Positions 36,943 through 47,096 of a stretch of 64,000 bases of DNA are shown one piece after another. Each line of letters begins with the position of its first letter. Within the stretch, counting starts at the first letter, position 1. A program made the translations under genes and the position numbers. Location: contig CALKHP010000004.1 of assembly GCA_937988775.1 (NCBI GenBank), forward strand, positions 1 through 64,000, in the 5' to 3' direction. This stretch comes from an uncultured Alphaproteobacteria bacterium. GTDB taxonomy: Bacteria > Pseudomonadota > Alphaproteobacteria > Rhizobiales > Beijerinckiaceae. The notes below the pieces were generated by a model, which saw nothing but the letters and a program-made list of their open reading frames with translations, was not told the DNA's origin and made no database searches.

Positions 36943-38196
36943 TTACGCCCATTCGCCCTTGCGGAACACCGGCACGCGCCGGCCGTCTTCGTGCACGCCG
37001 TCAATGTCGATCTTGTCGGAGCCGATCATCCAGTCGATATGGATGAAGCTCTTGTTGCCGCCGCGCGCGGCGACCTGCTCGGGCGTGACAGTCGGGCCGT
37101 CGACGAAGCATTTCGAATAGCACTGGCCGAGCGCGATGTGGCACGAGGCGTTCTCGTCGAACAGCGTGTTGTAGAACAGGATGCCGCTTTTCGAGATCGG
37201 CGAGGAATGCGGCACCAGCGCCACCTCGCCGAGGCGGCGCGAACCCTCGTCGGTATCGAGCACCTTGTTCAGCACCGCCTCGCCGCGCGACGCCTTGGCC
37301 TCGACGATGCGGCCGCCCTCGAAGCGCACGGCGATGTCCTCGATCAGCGTGCCCTGATAGGAGAGCGGCTTGGTGCTGCGGACATGGCCCTCGACGCGCC
37401 TTGCATGCGGCGTGGTGAACACCTCCTCGGTCGGGATGTTCGGGTTGCAGGTGATGCCGTTCTTGGCGAAGGAGGCGCCGCCCTGCCAATCGTGCTGATC
37501 CGCCAGCCCGACGGTGAGGTCGGTGCCGGGCCCGGTGAAATGCAGCGCATGGAAGCGCTGCTCGTTGAGCCATTTGCGGCGCTGGCGCAAGGCGGCGTTA
37601 TGGGCCTCCCACGCCGCGATCGGGTCGGCGACATCGGCGCGCGAGGCGGCGAAGATCGCGTCGGCCAGCTTGGCAACGGCGCCGGCCTCGTTCTCGCCCG
37701 GAAACACCAACTTCGCCCATGACGCGCCGGGATAGGCGACGATGTTCCAGTTGATGTCGAAACCGGTGATCTTCTCGAGCGCCGGCTGGTAGGCGACCGA
37801 GTTGGCCTTGCTGGCGCGCGATACCTTGGCCGGGTCCTCGCCCGACAGCAGCATCGGGTTGTCGCCGACGATTGCCAACCGCGCCGTATTGGCCGCGAAC
37901 GCCTTGCCGAGGCCGTCATAGAGCCAGCCGGCGGCACGGTCGAAGCCGGCATCATGGCCGAAGCGATAGCGCGCCAGCGTGATCAGCTCGTCGGAAAAAA
38001 GCGGCGTGACCAGGCCGGCGCCCGCCTTGTAGGCATGCTCGACGATGCGCCTGACCAGCGGCAGCGCCGCGACCGGCGCGGTCAGGAACAGGTCCTGCCC
38101 CTCCTGCAGCCGCAAGCCGACCTTGACGGCGATCTCGGCCAGCCTGTCGAGTTTCACGGGGTCGATCGCGGCGGAACTGTCGTGCGGCATGGTCAT
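36943..38196 (-). CDS. M29 family aminopeptidase
   Basis: A 417-residue metallo-aminopeptidase of the AmpS/AmpT (thermophilic M29) family. It carries the metal-site segments NPNIPTEEVFTTPH and AKASRGEAVLNKVLDTDEGSRRLGEVALV, and the ending IHIDWMIGSDKIDIDGV. No signal peptide is seen, so it is cytoplasmic. ATG 38196 is preceded by AAGGGA at a somewhat long distance; ATG 38190 is possible. Family members release N-terminal residues from peptides with broad specificity. Divergent from the AEC transporter gene. Confidence 0.92.
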   Translation of the reverse strand: MTMPHDSSAAIDPVKLDRLAEIAVKVGLRLQEGQDLFLTAPVAALPLVRRIVEHAYKAGAGLVTPLFSDELITLARYRFGHDAGFDRAAGWLYDGLGKAFAANTARLAIVGDNPMLLSGEDPAKVSRASKANSVAYQPALEKITGFDINWNIVAYPGASWAKLVFPGENEAGAVAKLADAIFAASRADVADPIAAWEAHNAALRQRRKWLNEQRFHALHFTGPGTDLTVGLADQHDWQGGASFAKNGITCNPNIPTEEVFTTPHARRVEGHVRSTKPLSYQGTLIEDIAVRFEGGRIVEAKASRGEAVLNKVLDTDEGSRRLGEVALVPHSSPISKSGILFYNTLFDENASCHIALGQCYSKCFVDGPTVTPEQVAARGGNKSFIHIDWMIGSDKIDIDGVHEDGRRVPVFRKGEWA

Positions 38197-38364
38197 GAAG
38201 GCTGTGTCCCTTGGAGGTTTGAGCGGGAGGAAAAGGCGTGCATAGCCGATCATAGCGGCGAAGCAGCCGGCCGTGACAGGCTTTTTGATATTGTTTCACC
38301 TGCCGCGGTCGGGCGCGATCATTTTCGCATGAAGATCGGCCGCCATTGCTCTATTCACGCCACC

Positions 38365-39282
38365 ATGTCGCTTCTCACCATCATCCTGCCGGTGTTCGCC
38401 CTGATCGCAATCGGCGTCATCGCGCGCCAGCGCCGGCTGCTCGAGCCATTGGCCTTTCGCGGCCTGACCGACGTTGTCTTTTTCCTCGCCATGCCCGCGC
38501 TGCTGTTCGGCGCCATCGTGCAAGGCCCCACTTTCGACCTTGTCGGCATTGCCAGCGTTTATTTCGCCGCCTGCCTGACGATCTTCGCCTGCGCCCTGAC
38601 GCTGGGGCGCCTGTTGAAATTCCCGCTGCCACGGGCGGCGATGCTCGGCCTCAACGCCTCCTACGGCAACACGGTGATGCTGGGCATCCCGATCATCGTC
38701 GCGGCGCTCGGCGCGGAGGCGCTGCCGCCGCTGCTGGCGATCATCGCGCTCCATTCGGCGATCATGCTGCCGCTGGCCGGCACGCTGGTGGAGATCGGCA
38801 CCACCGGCCAAAGGCGCCCGCTGGCCATCGTCACCGGCGCGCTGAACCGCACGCTGCGCAACCCGATCATCATGTCGATCGTCATCGCCTTCCTGTGGCG
38901 TGCGCTGCAACTGCCACTGCCGGGTCCGTTGCGCGAATTGCTGCGCCTGCTCGGCGCGGCCGGCATTCCATTGGCGCTGATCTGCCTCGGCGGCTCGCTG
39001 CCCGCCCCGAAAGCCGGCGCGCTCGGCATGGATACGGTGATCGCGACCGTGCTCAAGCTCGCGGCCATGCCGGCGCTCGTCTGGGTGATCGGGCGCTGGG
39101 CCGGGCTGCCGGCCTTGCCGTTGGCGGTCGCCGTCATCACCGCCGGCATGCCGACCGGAGCCAACGCCTTCCTGCTGGCGCGCCGGGCCGACGATCTGCT
39201 CGAGATCTCGGCCGCGACCGTGGTGGCAACCACGCTCCTGTCGCTGCTGACGCTGTACGGATTGCTTCACGCGCTGGCGTAA
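38365..39282 (+). CDS. AEC family transporter (auxin efflux carrier-like)
   Basis: A 305-residue inner-membrane carrier with about ten hydrophobic helices. Family motifs include ILPVFALIAIGVIARQR at the N-terminus, the LNASYGNTVMLGIPI helix break, and ITAGMPTGANAFLLA in the second half. Bacterial members transport malate, malonate or other organic anions; the substrate here is unknown. ATG 38365 matches the family N-terminus; an upstream ATG at 38329 in frame adds 12 residues. No strong ribosome-binding site is seen for either. Confidence 0.87.
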   Translation: MSLLTIILPVFALIAIGVIARQRRLLEPLAFRGLTDVVFFLAMPALLFGAIVQGPTFDLVGIASVYFAACLTIFACALTLGRLLKFPLPRAAMLGLNASYGNTVMLGIPIIVAALGAEALPPLLAIIALHSAIMLPLAGTLVEIGTTGQRRPLAIVTGALNRTLRNPIIMSIVIAFLWRALQLPLPGPLRELLRLLGAAGIPLALICLGGSLPAPKAGALGMDTVIATVLKLAAMPALVWVIGRWAGLPALPLAVAVITAGMPTGANAFLLARRADDLLEISAATVVATTLLSLLTLYGLLHALA

Positions 39283-39322
39283 GCCGCCGCGCCACCGGCA
39301 TCCACCCGGTTCATCGGGATAT

Positions 39323-39396
39323 TGGAGCGGGTGAAGGGAATCGAACCCTCGTATGCAGCTTGGGAAGCTGCCGTTCTACCATTGAACTACACCCGC
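39323..39396 (-). tRNA. tRNA-Gly (CCC)
   Basis: A full cloverleaf on the minus strand. The acceptor stem GCGGGTG pairs with CACCCGC, and the D arm is TAGTTCAATGGTAGAAC. The anticodon stem GCAGC/GCTGC holds loop TTCCCAA (anticodon CCC), and the T arm is GAGGGTTCGATTCCCTT. The discriminator is U and the 3' CCA is encoded (39323-39325). It reads the GGG glycine codon and lies between the AEC transporter and arfB. Confidence 0.96.
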
Positions 39397-39441
39397 AAAC
39401 CGCGCGCTTGATAGCATGGAGATCGGGCCGATGGAACTGCC

Positions 39442-39867
39442 CTAATCGACGTCCGGTTTGACGCGGCGCAGGCTCTTGATGCCGGAGCGCCGGCTCTTGG
39501 CTTCGAGGCGCCGTACCTTGGAGCCGAGCGTCGGCCGCGTCGGGCGGCGCGTCAGCGGCCGTTCGGCGGCCTGGGCGATCAGCCTGAGCAGGCGCTCGCG
39601 CGCATCGGCGCGGTTGCGCTCCTGCGTGCGAAACCGTTGCGCCATGATGACGATCACGCCCTCCTGCGTCAGCCGCCGCCCGGCGAGGCGCGCGAGGCGT
39701 TCGGCGACATCCGGCGGCAGGTCCGGATTGCCATGGACCGGAAAGCGCAACTGCACGGCGGTCGAGAGCTTGTTGACATTCTGGCCGCCCGGCCCCGAGG
39801 CGCGCACGAAATCTTCCGTGATCAGCGCGTCGTCAATGGCCAGCCACGGTGTGATGCGCAGCATCAT
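39442..39867 (-). CDS. arfB: Alternative ribosome-rescue peptidyl-tRNA hydrolase ArfB (YaeJ)
   Basis: A 141-residue release-factor-like hydrolase that frees ribosomes stalled at mRNA ends. The catalytic GGQ motif is at residues 27-29 (RASGPGGQNVNK). The basic C-terminal tail (RRPTRPTLGSKVRRLEAKSRRSG), which enters the empty mRNA channel, is complete. Length matches ArfB and is too short for RF1/RF2. The start is ATG 39867 (a second ATG follows directly). It begins 7 nt after the gluconokinase gene, so the two are co-transcribed. Confidence 0.94.
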   Translation of the reverse strand: MMLRITPWLAIDDALITEDFVRASGPGGQNVNKLSTAVQLRFPVHGNPDLPPDVAERLARLAGRRLTQEGVIVIMAQRFRTQERNRADARERLLRLIAQAAERPLTRRPTRPTLGSKVRRLEAKSRRSGIKSLRRVKPDVD

Positions 39868-39874
39868 CGGAGCT

Positions 39875-40414
39875 TCATGGCGTCCGCGCGCGCAAACCCT
39901 CGAGCGCGCGCTCGGTGATCACGGTCGGCGTGGCGTCGATCGAGACGACGAGCGCATACTCGTCCGGCGCCGGTTCCTCCAGCGTGGCGAACTGGCTCGC
40001 GAGCAGTTCCAGCGGCATGAAATGGTGCTTTCGCGCCGCCATGCGGTCATGGATCAGCGTCATGTCGCCCTTGAGATAGACGATCAGCACGTCGTCATGG
40101 CCGGCGCGGATCGCCTCGCGATAGCTGCGCTTGAGCGCCGAGCAGGTCACGACGCAGCAGGCATGTTCGCGCCGGAAGCCGCCGATCCAGGCGGCGATCG
40201 CCGCCAGCCACGGCGCGCGGTCGGCATCGTTGAGCGGCTGCCCGGCGCTCATCTTGGCGATGTTGGCCGGCGGGTGGAAACTGTCGGCATCGCGGAACGG
40301 CAGGGCGAGCCGGCTCGCCATCATCTTGGCGATGGTGGTCTTGCCGGAGCCGGAAACGCCCATCACGACGATGGCCGAGAGGCCGGCAATTCCGTGCGGC
40401 GGGGAATGGGTCAT
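39875..40414 (-). CDS. gntK: Gluconokinase
   Basis: A 179-residue P-loop kinase that phosphorylates gluconate to 6-phosphogluconate. Walker A is at residues 19-26 (GVSGSGKT), followed by the substrate segment FRDADSFHPPANIAKMSAGQPLND, CSALKRSYRE and ARKHHFMPLELLASQF, all GntK hallmarks. GGAAGG precedes the ATG at 40414 by about 4 nt. It lies 106 nt downstream of 6-phosphogluconate dehydrogenase, so the two genes make a short gluconate-to-pentose-phosphate route. Confidence 0.94.
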   Translation of the reverse strand: MTHSPPHGIAGLSAIVVMGVSGSGKTTIAKMMASRLALPFRDADSFHPPANIAKMSAGQPLNDADRAPWLAAIAAWIGGFRREHACCVVTCSALKRSYREAIRAGHDDVLIVYLKGDMTLIHDRMAARKHHFMPLELLASQFATLEEPAPDEYALVVSIDATPTVITERALEGLRARTP

Positions 40415-40520
40415 GGCGCCTTCCGAGCTTCGGTTCCGGCCGGCGTTAAGCGGTAAGCCCGCTCCTGCCAAGCCGGAATTCGCATGAGGGCAGGGTTTCT
40501 TGGGGTCAGGACTTTTTGGG

Positions 40521-41501
40521 TCAGGGTTTTTTCGGCTCGACATGGCCGCCGAAACCCATGCGCATCGCCGACAGCACCTTCTCGGCGAAAGTGTGCTCCT
40601 GCCGCGAGCGGAAGCGGGCATAGAGCGCGGCCGAGAGCACGTCGGCCGGCACGGCCTCGTCGATCGCCGCCTCGATCGTCCAGCGACCCTCGCCCGAATC
40701 CTCGACATAGCCGGAATAGGCGTCGAGCTTGCCGTCGCTGGCGAGCGCGCTCGCCGTCAGGTCGAGCAGCCAGGACGACACCACGGAGCCGCGCCGCCAC
40801 ACCTCGGCGATATCGGGCAGGGCGAGGTCGAAACGGTGCGCCTCGGGCAGGTTGGCGCTGCCGGCGTTGCGCATGATGTCGAAACCCTCGGCGAGCGCCT
40901 GCATCATGCCGTACTCGATGCCGTTGTGCACCATCTTGACGAAATGCCCGGCCCCGCTCGGTCCGGCATGGATATAGCCCTGCTCGGCGCGCGGATCGTG
41001 GCCGCCGCGATTGGGCGTGCGCTCGACCTCGCCGATGCCGGGCGCCAGCGTCGAAAAGATCGGATCGAGCCGGTCGACGGTGGCCTTGTCGCCGCCGATC
41101 ATCATGCAATAGCCGCGCTCCAGCCCCCAGACGCCGCCGCTGGTGCCGACATCGAGATAATGCAGGCCTTTTTCCTTGAGGGCGGCGGCGCGGCGCACAT
41201 CGTCCTTCCAGTTGGAATTGCCGCCGTCGATGATCGTGTCGCCGGGCTCCATCATCTGGCCAAGCTGCGCGACGGTCGCCTCCGTGATCTTGCCGGCCGG
41301 CAGCATCACCCAGACCGCGCGCGGCTTGTCGAGCTTCTTCACCAGGTCGGCGAGATCGGCCGCCACCACGGCGCCGTCAGCGGCGAGCGCCTTGCCGGGC
41401 GCCGGATCGCGATCATAGACCACGCAGGCATGGCGCTTGCGCATCAGGCGCCGCACGATGTTGCCGCCCATGCGGCCGAGGCCGATTACGCCGAGTTGCA
41501 T
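40521..41501 (-). CDS. gnd: 6-phosphogluconate dehydrogenase, decarboxylating (short GndA type)
   Basis: A 326-residue oxidative decarboxylase that makes ribulose 5-phosphate from 6-phosphogluconate. The Rossmann motif is GLGRMGGNIVRRL (residues 7-19). The substrate motifs follow as IDGGNSNWKDDVRRA and DVGTSGGVWGLERGYCMMIGG, with catalytic KMVHNGIEYGMMQALAEG. At ~326 residues it belongs to the short NAD-preferring class rather than the ~470-residue form. GGAGA lies 6 nt before ATG 41501. The C-terminal VEPKKP is followed by a short imperfect repeat in the spacer before gntK. Confidence 0.94.
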   Translation of the reverse strand: MQLGVIGLGRMGGNIVRRLMRKRHACVVYDRDPAPGKALAADGAVVAADLADLVKKLDKPRAVWVMLPAGKITEATVAQLGQMMEPGDTIIDGGNSNWKDDVRRAAALKEKGLHYLDVGTSGGVWGLERGYCMMIGGDKATVDRLDPIFSTLAPGIGEVERTPNRGGHDPRAEQGYIHAGPSGAGHFVKMVHNGIEYGMMQALAEGFDIMRNAGSANLPEAHRFDLALPDIAEVWRRGSVVSSWLLDLTASALASDGKLDAYSGYVEDSGEGRWTIEAAIDEAVPADVLSAALYARFRSRQEHTFAEKVLSAMRMGFGGHVEPKKP

Positions 41502-41692
41502 GGCTTGTCTCCAGACTTGGTTGTAACGCCGCCGTCCCCACTCCGACAGCACAAGGGGTAGAGCGCATGGCGGGGCGGCGCAAGCCGCCGCTTTCGCGGC
41601 CGGCGGGTGCGCTATGTGCGCGCAAACACGAACACCCCCTGCGCAGGCGGCGTTTTTATGCCATCTGTGGGCCGGTATGAGTGGAGAGACGG

Positions 41693-44056
41693 ATGAATCT
41701 TCGTATCGATGAGGCCCCCCTTCATAGCGGCCGGTTCGGCGTCGGCCAGCCGGTGCCGCGCCATGAGGACCCCGTGCTGGTGCAGGGCAAGGGGCGCTAC
41801 ACCGACGATATCAATCTGCCCGGCCAGCTCTATGGCGCCATGGTGCGCAGCCAGCATGCCCATGGCGTGATCCTCTCGATCGAGACGGAAGCGGCGCTTG
41901 CCATGCCCGGCGTCAAGGCGGTGATCACCGCCGCGGACCTCGCCGAATACGGCACCATGCTGTGCAACACGCCGTACAAGACGGTCGATGGCAGCCAGAA
42001 CCTCGCGCCGCCCCGCCCGCTCATGGCGGGCGAAAAGGTGCATTTCGTCGGCGAGATCGTCGCCTGCGTCATCGCCGACAGCGCTGTTCGCGCGCAGGAC
42101 GCGGCGGAAGCCGTAGCGGTCGATGTCGATATCCTGCCCCCGGTGACCGAGGCGCGCGAGGCGTTGGCTGACGGCGCGCCGCAGGTGCACGCCGATGTGC
42201 CCGGCAATACCTGCGGCCAGCATCACCTCGGCGATCGTGACAAGGTCGCGGCGGCTTTCGCCAAGGCGGCCCATGTCACCAGATTGCGCCTGATCAGCAA
42301 CCGGCTCGTCGTCAACGCCATGGAGCCGCGCGCCGCGATCGGCGAATATGATCGCAAGAGCCAGCGCTTCACGCTGCATGTCGGCAGCCAGGGCGTGATC
42401 GGCCTGCGCCGGGGCCTCGCCAATGAAATCCTGAAAGTGCCGGTCGACAAGGTGCGCGTGCTGACCGGCAATGTCGGCGGCGCCTTCGGCATGAAGGCTT
42501 CCGTGTTTCCCGAATACGGCATCCTGCTGCATGCGGCGCGCGTGCTCGGCAAGCCGGTCAAATGGACCGATCGCCGCTCGGAGAGTTTCGTCTCGGATTT
42601 GCAGGGCCGCGACGATGATTTCGACTGCGAACTGGCGCTCGACAAGCGCGGCCGCTTCCTCGCCGTGCGGCTGCGCGGCTACAGCAATCGCGGCGCCTAC
42701 CTCACGCATGTCGGGCCGAACATGCCGCTGGTCAACATCCCGCGCAACATGGCGAGCCTGTATCTGACGCCGCTGATGGAGGCGACGACCGATTGCATCC
42801 TGACCAACACCGTGCCGATCGGCGCCTATCGCGGCGCCGGGCGGCCCGAAGGCAATTATTTCATGGAGCGCCTCATCGATACCGCGGCGGTCGAGATGGG
42901 CATCGACCGCGTCACGCTGCGCCGCCGCAACATGATCCCGCGTGCGAAACTGCCCTACAAGGCGGTGTCGGGCCAGGTCTATGACAGCGGCGATTTCGAG
43001 GGCGTGCTCGATACCGCGCTCGAACAGGCCGACTGGAAGGGCTTCAAGGCGCGCAAACGCGCCAGCGCCAAAGCCGGCAAGCTGCGCGGCCTCGGCCTTG
43101 GCTGCTTCCTGGAGGTCACGGCGGCCCCGCCCGGCGAGATGGGCGGCATCCGCTTCGAGGAAGACGGCACGGTGACCATGCTCACCGGCACGCTCGACTT
43201 CGGGCAGGGGCACTGGTCGGCCTTCGCGCAGGTCGTGCATCAGGTGCTCGGCGTGCCGTTCGAGAGCATCAGGCTGTTGCAGGGCGACAGCGACCAGTTG
43301 ATCGCCGGCACCGGCAGCGGCGGCTCGAAATCGCTGATGGCGAGCGGCACGGCGCTGGCCGCCGCCAGCCGCAAGGTGATCGAGAACGGCCGCGCCATCG
43401 CCGCCCATGTGCTGGAGGCCGGTGCCGGCGACATCGCCTTCGCCGACGGGCGCTTCACCATTGCCGGCACCGATCGCGGCATCGGTCTGATCGAACTCGC
43501 CCGGCGTCTCCGGCACGGGCTCGACCTGCCCGATGACGTGCCGCACACGCTCGACGTGGCGGAGGTGCATCCGAATCTGCCCTCGGCCTATCCCAATGGC
43601 TGCCATGTCGCCGAGGTCGAGATCGATCCCGAGACCGGTGTGGTCGCGGTGGTGAAATACACCGCGATCGGCGATTTCGGCACGGTGGTGAACCCGCTGC
43701 TCGTCGCCGGCCAGATGCATGGCGGTGTGACGCAAGGCATCGGCCAGGCACTGCTCGAGCGCACCGTCTATGACGAGACCGGCCAGCTCATCACCGGCTC
43801 CTACATGGATTACGGCGTGCCGCGTGCCGACAACCTGCCGAGCTTCGCCACCGGCGACCATCCTTCGCCCGCCACCACCAACGAATTGGGCGTCAAGGGC
43901 TGCGGCGAGGCGGGCTGCGCCGGCTCGCTGCCCTCGGTGATGAACGCCGTCGTCGATGCGCTCTCGGTCTACGGCATCCGCCACATCGACATGCCGGCGA
44001 CGCCGGAGCGCATCTGGCAGGCGATCCGCGACGCCAAGGCCGGGAAAGCCGCGTAG
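41693..44056 (+). CDS. Xanthine dehydrogenase-family molybdopterin-binding subunit (orphan large subunit)
   Basis: A 787-residue molybdenum hydroxylase large subunit (CoxL/XdhB type). It begins with the first domain motif KGRYTDDINLPGQLYGAMVRSQHAHG. The cofactor segment is GNVGGAFGMK, and the active-site loop reads AYRGAGRPEGNYFMERLID rather than the CO dehydrogenase AYRCSFR loop. The catalytic glutamate is E739 (GVKGCGEAGCAG). GGAGAG precedes ATG 41693. The 2Fe-2S small subunit and FAD medium subunit normally found beside it are absent, and no molybdenum accessory gene is near. It is an aldehyde- or heterocycle-oxidising enzyme by family, not a CO dehydrogenase. Confidence 0.9.
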   Translation: MNLRIDEAPLHSGRFGVGQPVPRHEDPVLVQGKGRYTDDINLPGQLYGAMVRSQHAHGVILSIETEAALAMPGVKAVITAADLAEYGTMLCNTPYKTVDGSQNLAPPRPLMAGEKVHFVGEIVACVIADSAVRAQDAAEAVAVDVDILPPVTEAREALADGAPQVHADVPGNTCGQHHLGDRDKVAAAFAKAAHVTRLRLISNRLVVNAMEPRAAIGEYDRKSQRFTLHVGSQGVIGLRRGLANEILKVPVDKVRVLTGNVGGAFGMKASVFPEYGILLHAARVLGKPVKWTDRRSESFVSDLQGRDDDFDCELALDKRGRFLAVRLRGYSNRGAYLTHVGPNMPLVNIPRNMASLYLTPLMEATTDCILTNTVPIGAYRGAGRPEGNYFMERLIDTAAVEMGIDRVTLRRRNMIPRAKLPYKAVSGQVYDSGDFEGVLDTALEQADWKGFKARKRASAKAGKLRGLGLGCFLEVTAAPPGEMGGIRFEEDGTVTMLTGTLDFGQGHWSAFAQVVHQVLGVPFESIRLLQGDSDQLIAGTGSGGSKSLMASGTALAAASRKVIENGRAIAAHVLEAGAGDIAFADGRFTIAGTDRGIGLIELARRLRHGLDLPDDVPHTLDVAEVHPNLPSAYPNGCHVAEVEIDPETGVVAVVKYTAIGDFGTVVNPLLVAGQMHGGVTQGIGQALLERTVYDETGQLITGSYMDYGVPRADNLPSFATGDHPSPATTNELGVKGCGEAGCAGSLPSVMNAVVDALSVYGIRHIDMPATPERIWQAIRDAKAGKAA

Positions 44057-44063
44057 GCTTGGG

Positions 44064-44168
44064 CTTCTCCCCTTGCGGGAGAAGGTGGCGTGAAGCGCCG
44101 GATCAGGGGTGTCAGCACGACCTAACCCCTCATCCCCCTGCCGGGACCTTCTCCCGCAAGGGGAGAAG
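44064..44168. repeat. Intergenic element with 23-bp perfect terminal inverted repeats
   Basis: The left arm (44064-44086) and right arm (44146-44168) are exact reverse complements of 23 bp and each arm is itself a hairpin (TTCTCCC/GGGAGAA). Between them a second inverted pair (GGATCAGGGGT / ACCCCTCATCC) lies further in. A related element is at 59334-59442. It separates the convergent molybdopterin subunit and recR genes and encodes nothing; it resembles a small non-autonomous element. Confidence 0.85.
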
Positions 44169-44203
44169 GAAATCTTTTCTCAAGCGGTGGTGCCTTCGGC
44201 CCC

Positions 44204-44809
44204 TCACCCCATGCCGGTGCGCTGGCGCATCGCCGCCGACAGCGTGCCCTCGTCGAGATAGTCGAGTTCGCCGCCGACCGGCACGCCATGGGCGAGCCGC
44301 GTCACGGTGATGCCGAGATGGCTGAGCAGGTCGGTGATGTAATGCGCCGTGGTCTGGCCGTCGACGGTGGCGTTGAGCGCCAGGATGACCTCCTTGACGC
44401 CGTCCGCCGCGCGCGCCGCAAGGCGATCGAGATTGAGGTCCTTGGGGCCGATGCCGTCGAGCGGCGACAGCGTGCCGCCAAGCACGTGGTAGCGCGCCTT
44501 CATGGCGCCGGCGCGCTCGAGCGCCCACAGGTCGGCGACGGTCTCGACCACCACCAGCGTGGTCTGGTCGCGGCGCAGGTCGGCGCAGATCGAGCACGGC
44601 TGGCGCGTGTCGATATTGCCGCACGCCTCGCATACCACGATGCGCTCGGCCGCGACCTGCATCGCATCGGCGAGCGGCGCCAGCAGCGCCTCGCGCTTGC
44701 GGATCAGGTGCAGCGCGGCGCGGCGCGCCGAGCGCGGGCCGAGGCCCGGCAGCTTGGCGAGAAGTTGGATCAGGCGTTCGATTTCCGGTCCGGCAATCGC
44801 CTCGGTCAT
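44204..44809 (-). CDS. recR: Recombination mediator RecR
   Basis: A 201-residue DNA-gap repair protein that works with RecF and RecO. The N-terminal helix-hairpin-helix (LIQLLAKLPGLGPRSARRAALHL) is followed by a C4 zinc finger (C60, C63, C72, C75) and a Toprim domain (VVVETVADLWALERAG through GGTLSPLDGIGP). The start codon shares one base with the ybaB stop (TGATG), so the two are translationally coupled in the dnaX-ybaB-recR operon. The long frame that continues upstream is a shadow of dnaX. Confidence 0.96.
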   Translation of the reverse strand: MTEAIAGPEIERLIQLLAKLPGLGPRSARRAALHLIRKREALLAPLADAMQVAAERIVVCEACGNIDTRQPCSICADLRRDQTTLVVVETVADLWALERAGAMKARYHVLGGTLSPLDGIGPKDLNLDRLAARAADGVKEVILALNATVDGQTTAHYITDLLSHLGITVTRLAHGVPVGGELDYLDEGTLSAAMRQRTGMG

Positions 44810-45129
44810 CAGAACAGCTTCAGGCCCGGCGGCAGCGGCAGGCCGCCGGTCAGCGCCTTCATCTTCTCTTCCATCAACCGGTCGGCCTTGGCGCGCGCGT
44901 CGGCATGGGCGGCGACCACCAGATCCTCGACGATCTCGGCCTCTTCCGGCTTCAGCAGCGACGGGTCGATGGTCAGGCGCTTCAGCGTGCCCTTGGCGCT
45001 CAGCGTCACCGTGACCATGCCGGCGCCGGACTGGCCCTCGACCTCGGTGGTTTCGAGTTCGGCCTGCAACTCGGCCATCTTGGATTGCATCTGCTGCGCC
45101 TGTTTCATCAGGCCCATGATGTCGCGCAT
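44809..45129 (-). CDS. YbaB/EbfC family nucleoid-associated protein
   Basis: A 106-residue small DNA-binding protein that forms tweezer-like dimers. The N-terminal helix MRDIMGLMKQAQQMQSKMAE, the central GAGMVTVTLSAKGTLKRLTID strands and the C-terminal helix (ADRLMEEKMKALTGG) match the family. It lies 9 nt downstream of dnaX and overlaps recR by one base, the conserved dnaX-ybaB-recR arrangement that links it to recombination and repair. Confidence 0.95.
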   Translation of the reverse strand: MRDIMGLMKQAQQMQSKMAELQAELETTEVEGQSGAGMVTVTLSAKGTLKRLTIDPSLLKPEEAEIVEDLVVAAHADARAKADRLMEEKMKALTGGLPLPPGLKLF

Positions 45130-45138
45130 GAGTGTCCC

Positions 45139-46896
<1,758 letters not shown>

Positions 46897-46939
46897 CGCT
46901 CCCCGCGCATCCGCCTCTTCACGCGTCGAAAATGGAGGT

Positions 46940-47034
46940 GGGAGGTTGGACGAGTAACCCGCCCGTGCTCGTTGGGGCTGCTTCCTTCCGGACCTGACCC
47001 GGTTGGCGAGTGGAACGTCCACCACCAACCTCCC
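46940..47034 (-). ncRNA. ffs: Signal recognition particle RNA, small bacterial type (4.5S)
   Basis: The minus strand carries the invariant SRP RNA core GTCAGGTCCGGAAGGAAGCA (tetraloop and symmetric loop of domain IV). The ends GGGAGGTTGG (5') and CCAACCTCCC (3') pair into the long closing stem. Length is about 95 nt. It lies just upstream of dnaX, a conserved alphaproteobacterial location. The product pairs with Ffh to target membrane proteins such as those inserted by YidC. Confidence 0.95.
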
Positions 47035-47096
47035 GCGCCCTATATCGGGCATTTGGGCTGCAAGCACAAGACGGGCGCCGATTCTTCTCCGGCGGG

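Noticed and set aside
40486..40530. Short imperfect repeat between gntK and gnd
   Set aside because: Two copies of a TTTTTGGGTCAGG-like sequence at the end of gnd; too short and imperfect to be called an element, and partly coding.
41693..44056. Aerobic CO dehydrogenase large subunit
   Set aside because: The active-site loop reads AYRGAGR, not the AYRCSFR motif of form I CO dehydrogenase, and the small and medium subunits are absent.
44064..44168. CRISPR array or insertion sequence
   Set aside because: The repeats are inverted, not regularly spaced direct repeats, and no transposase or cas gene is present anywhere in the window.
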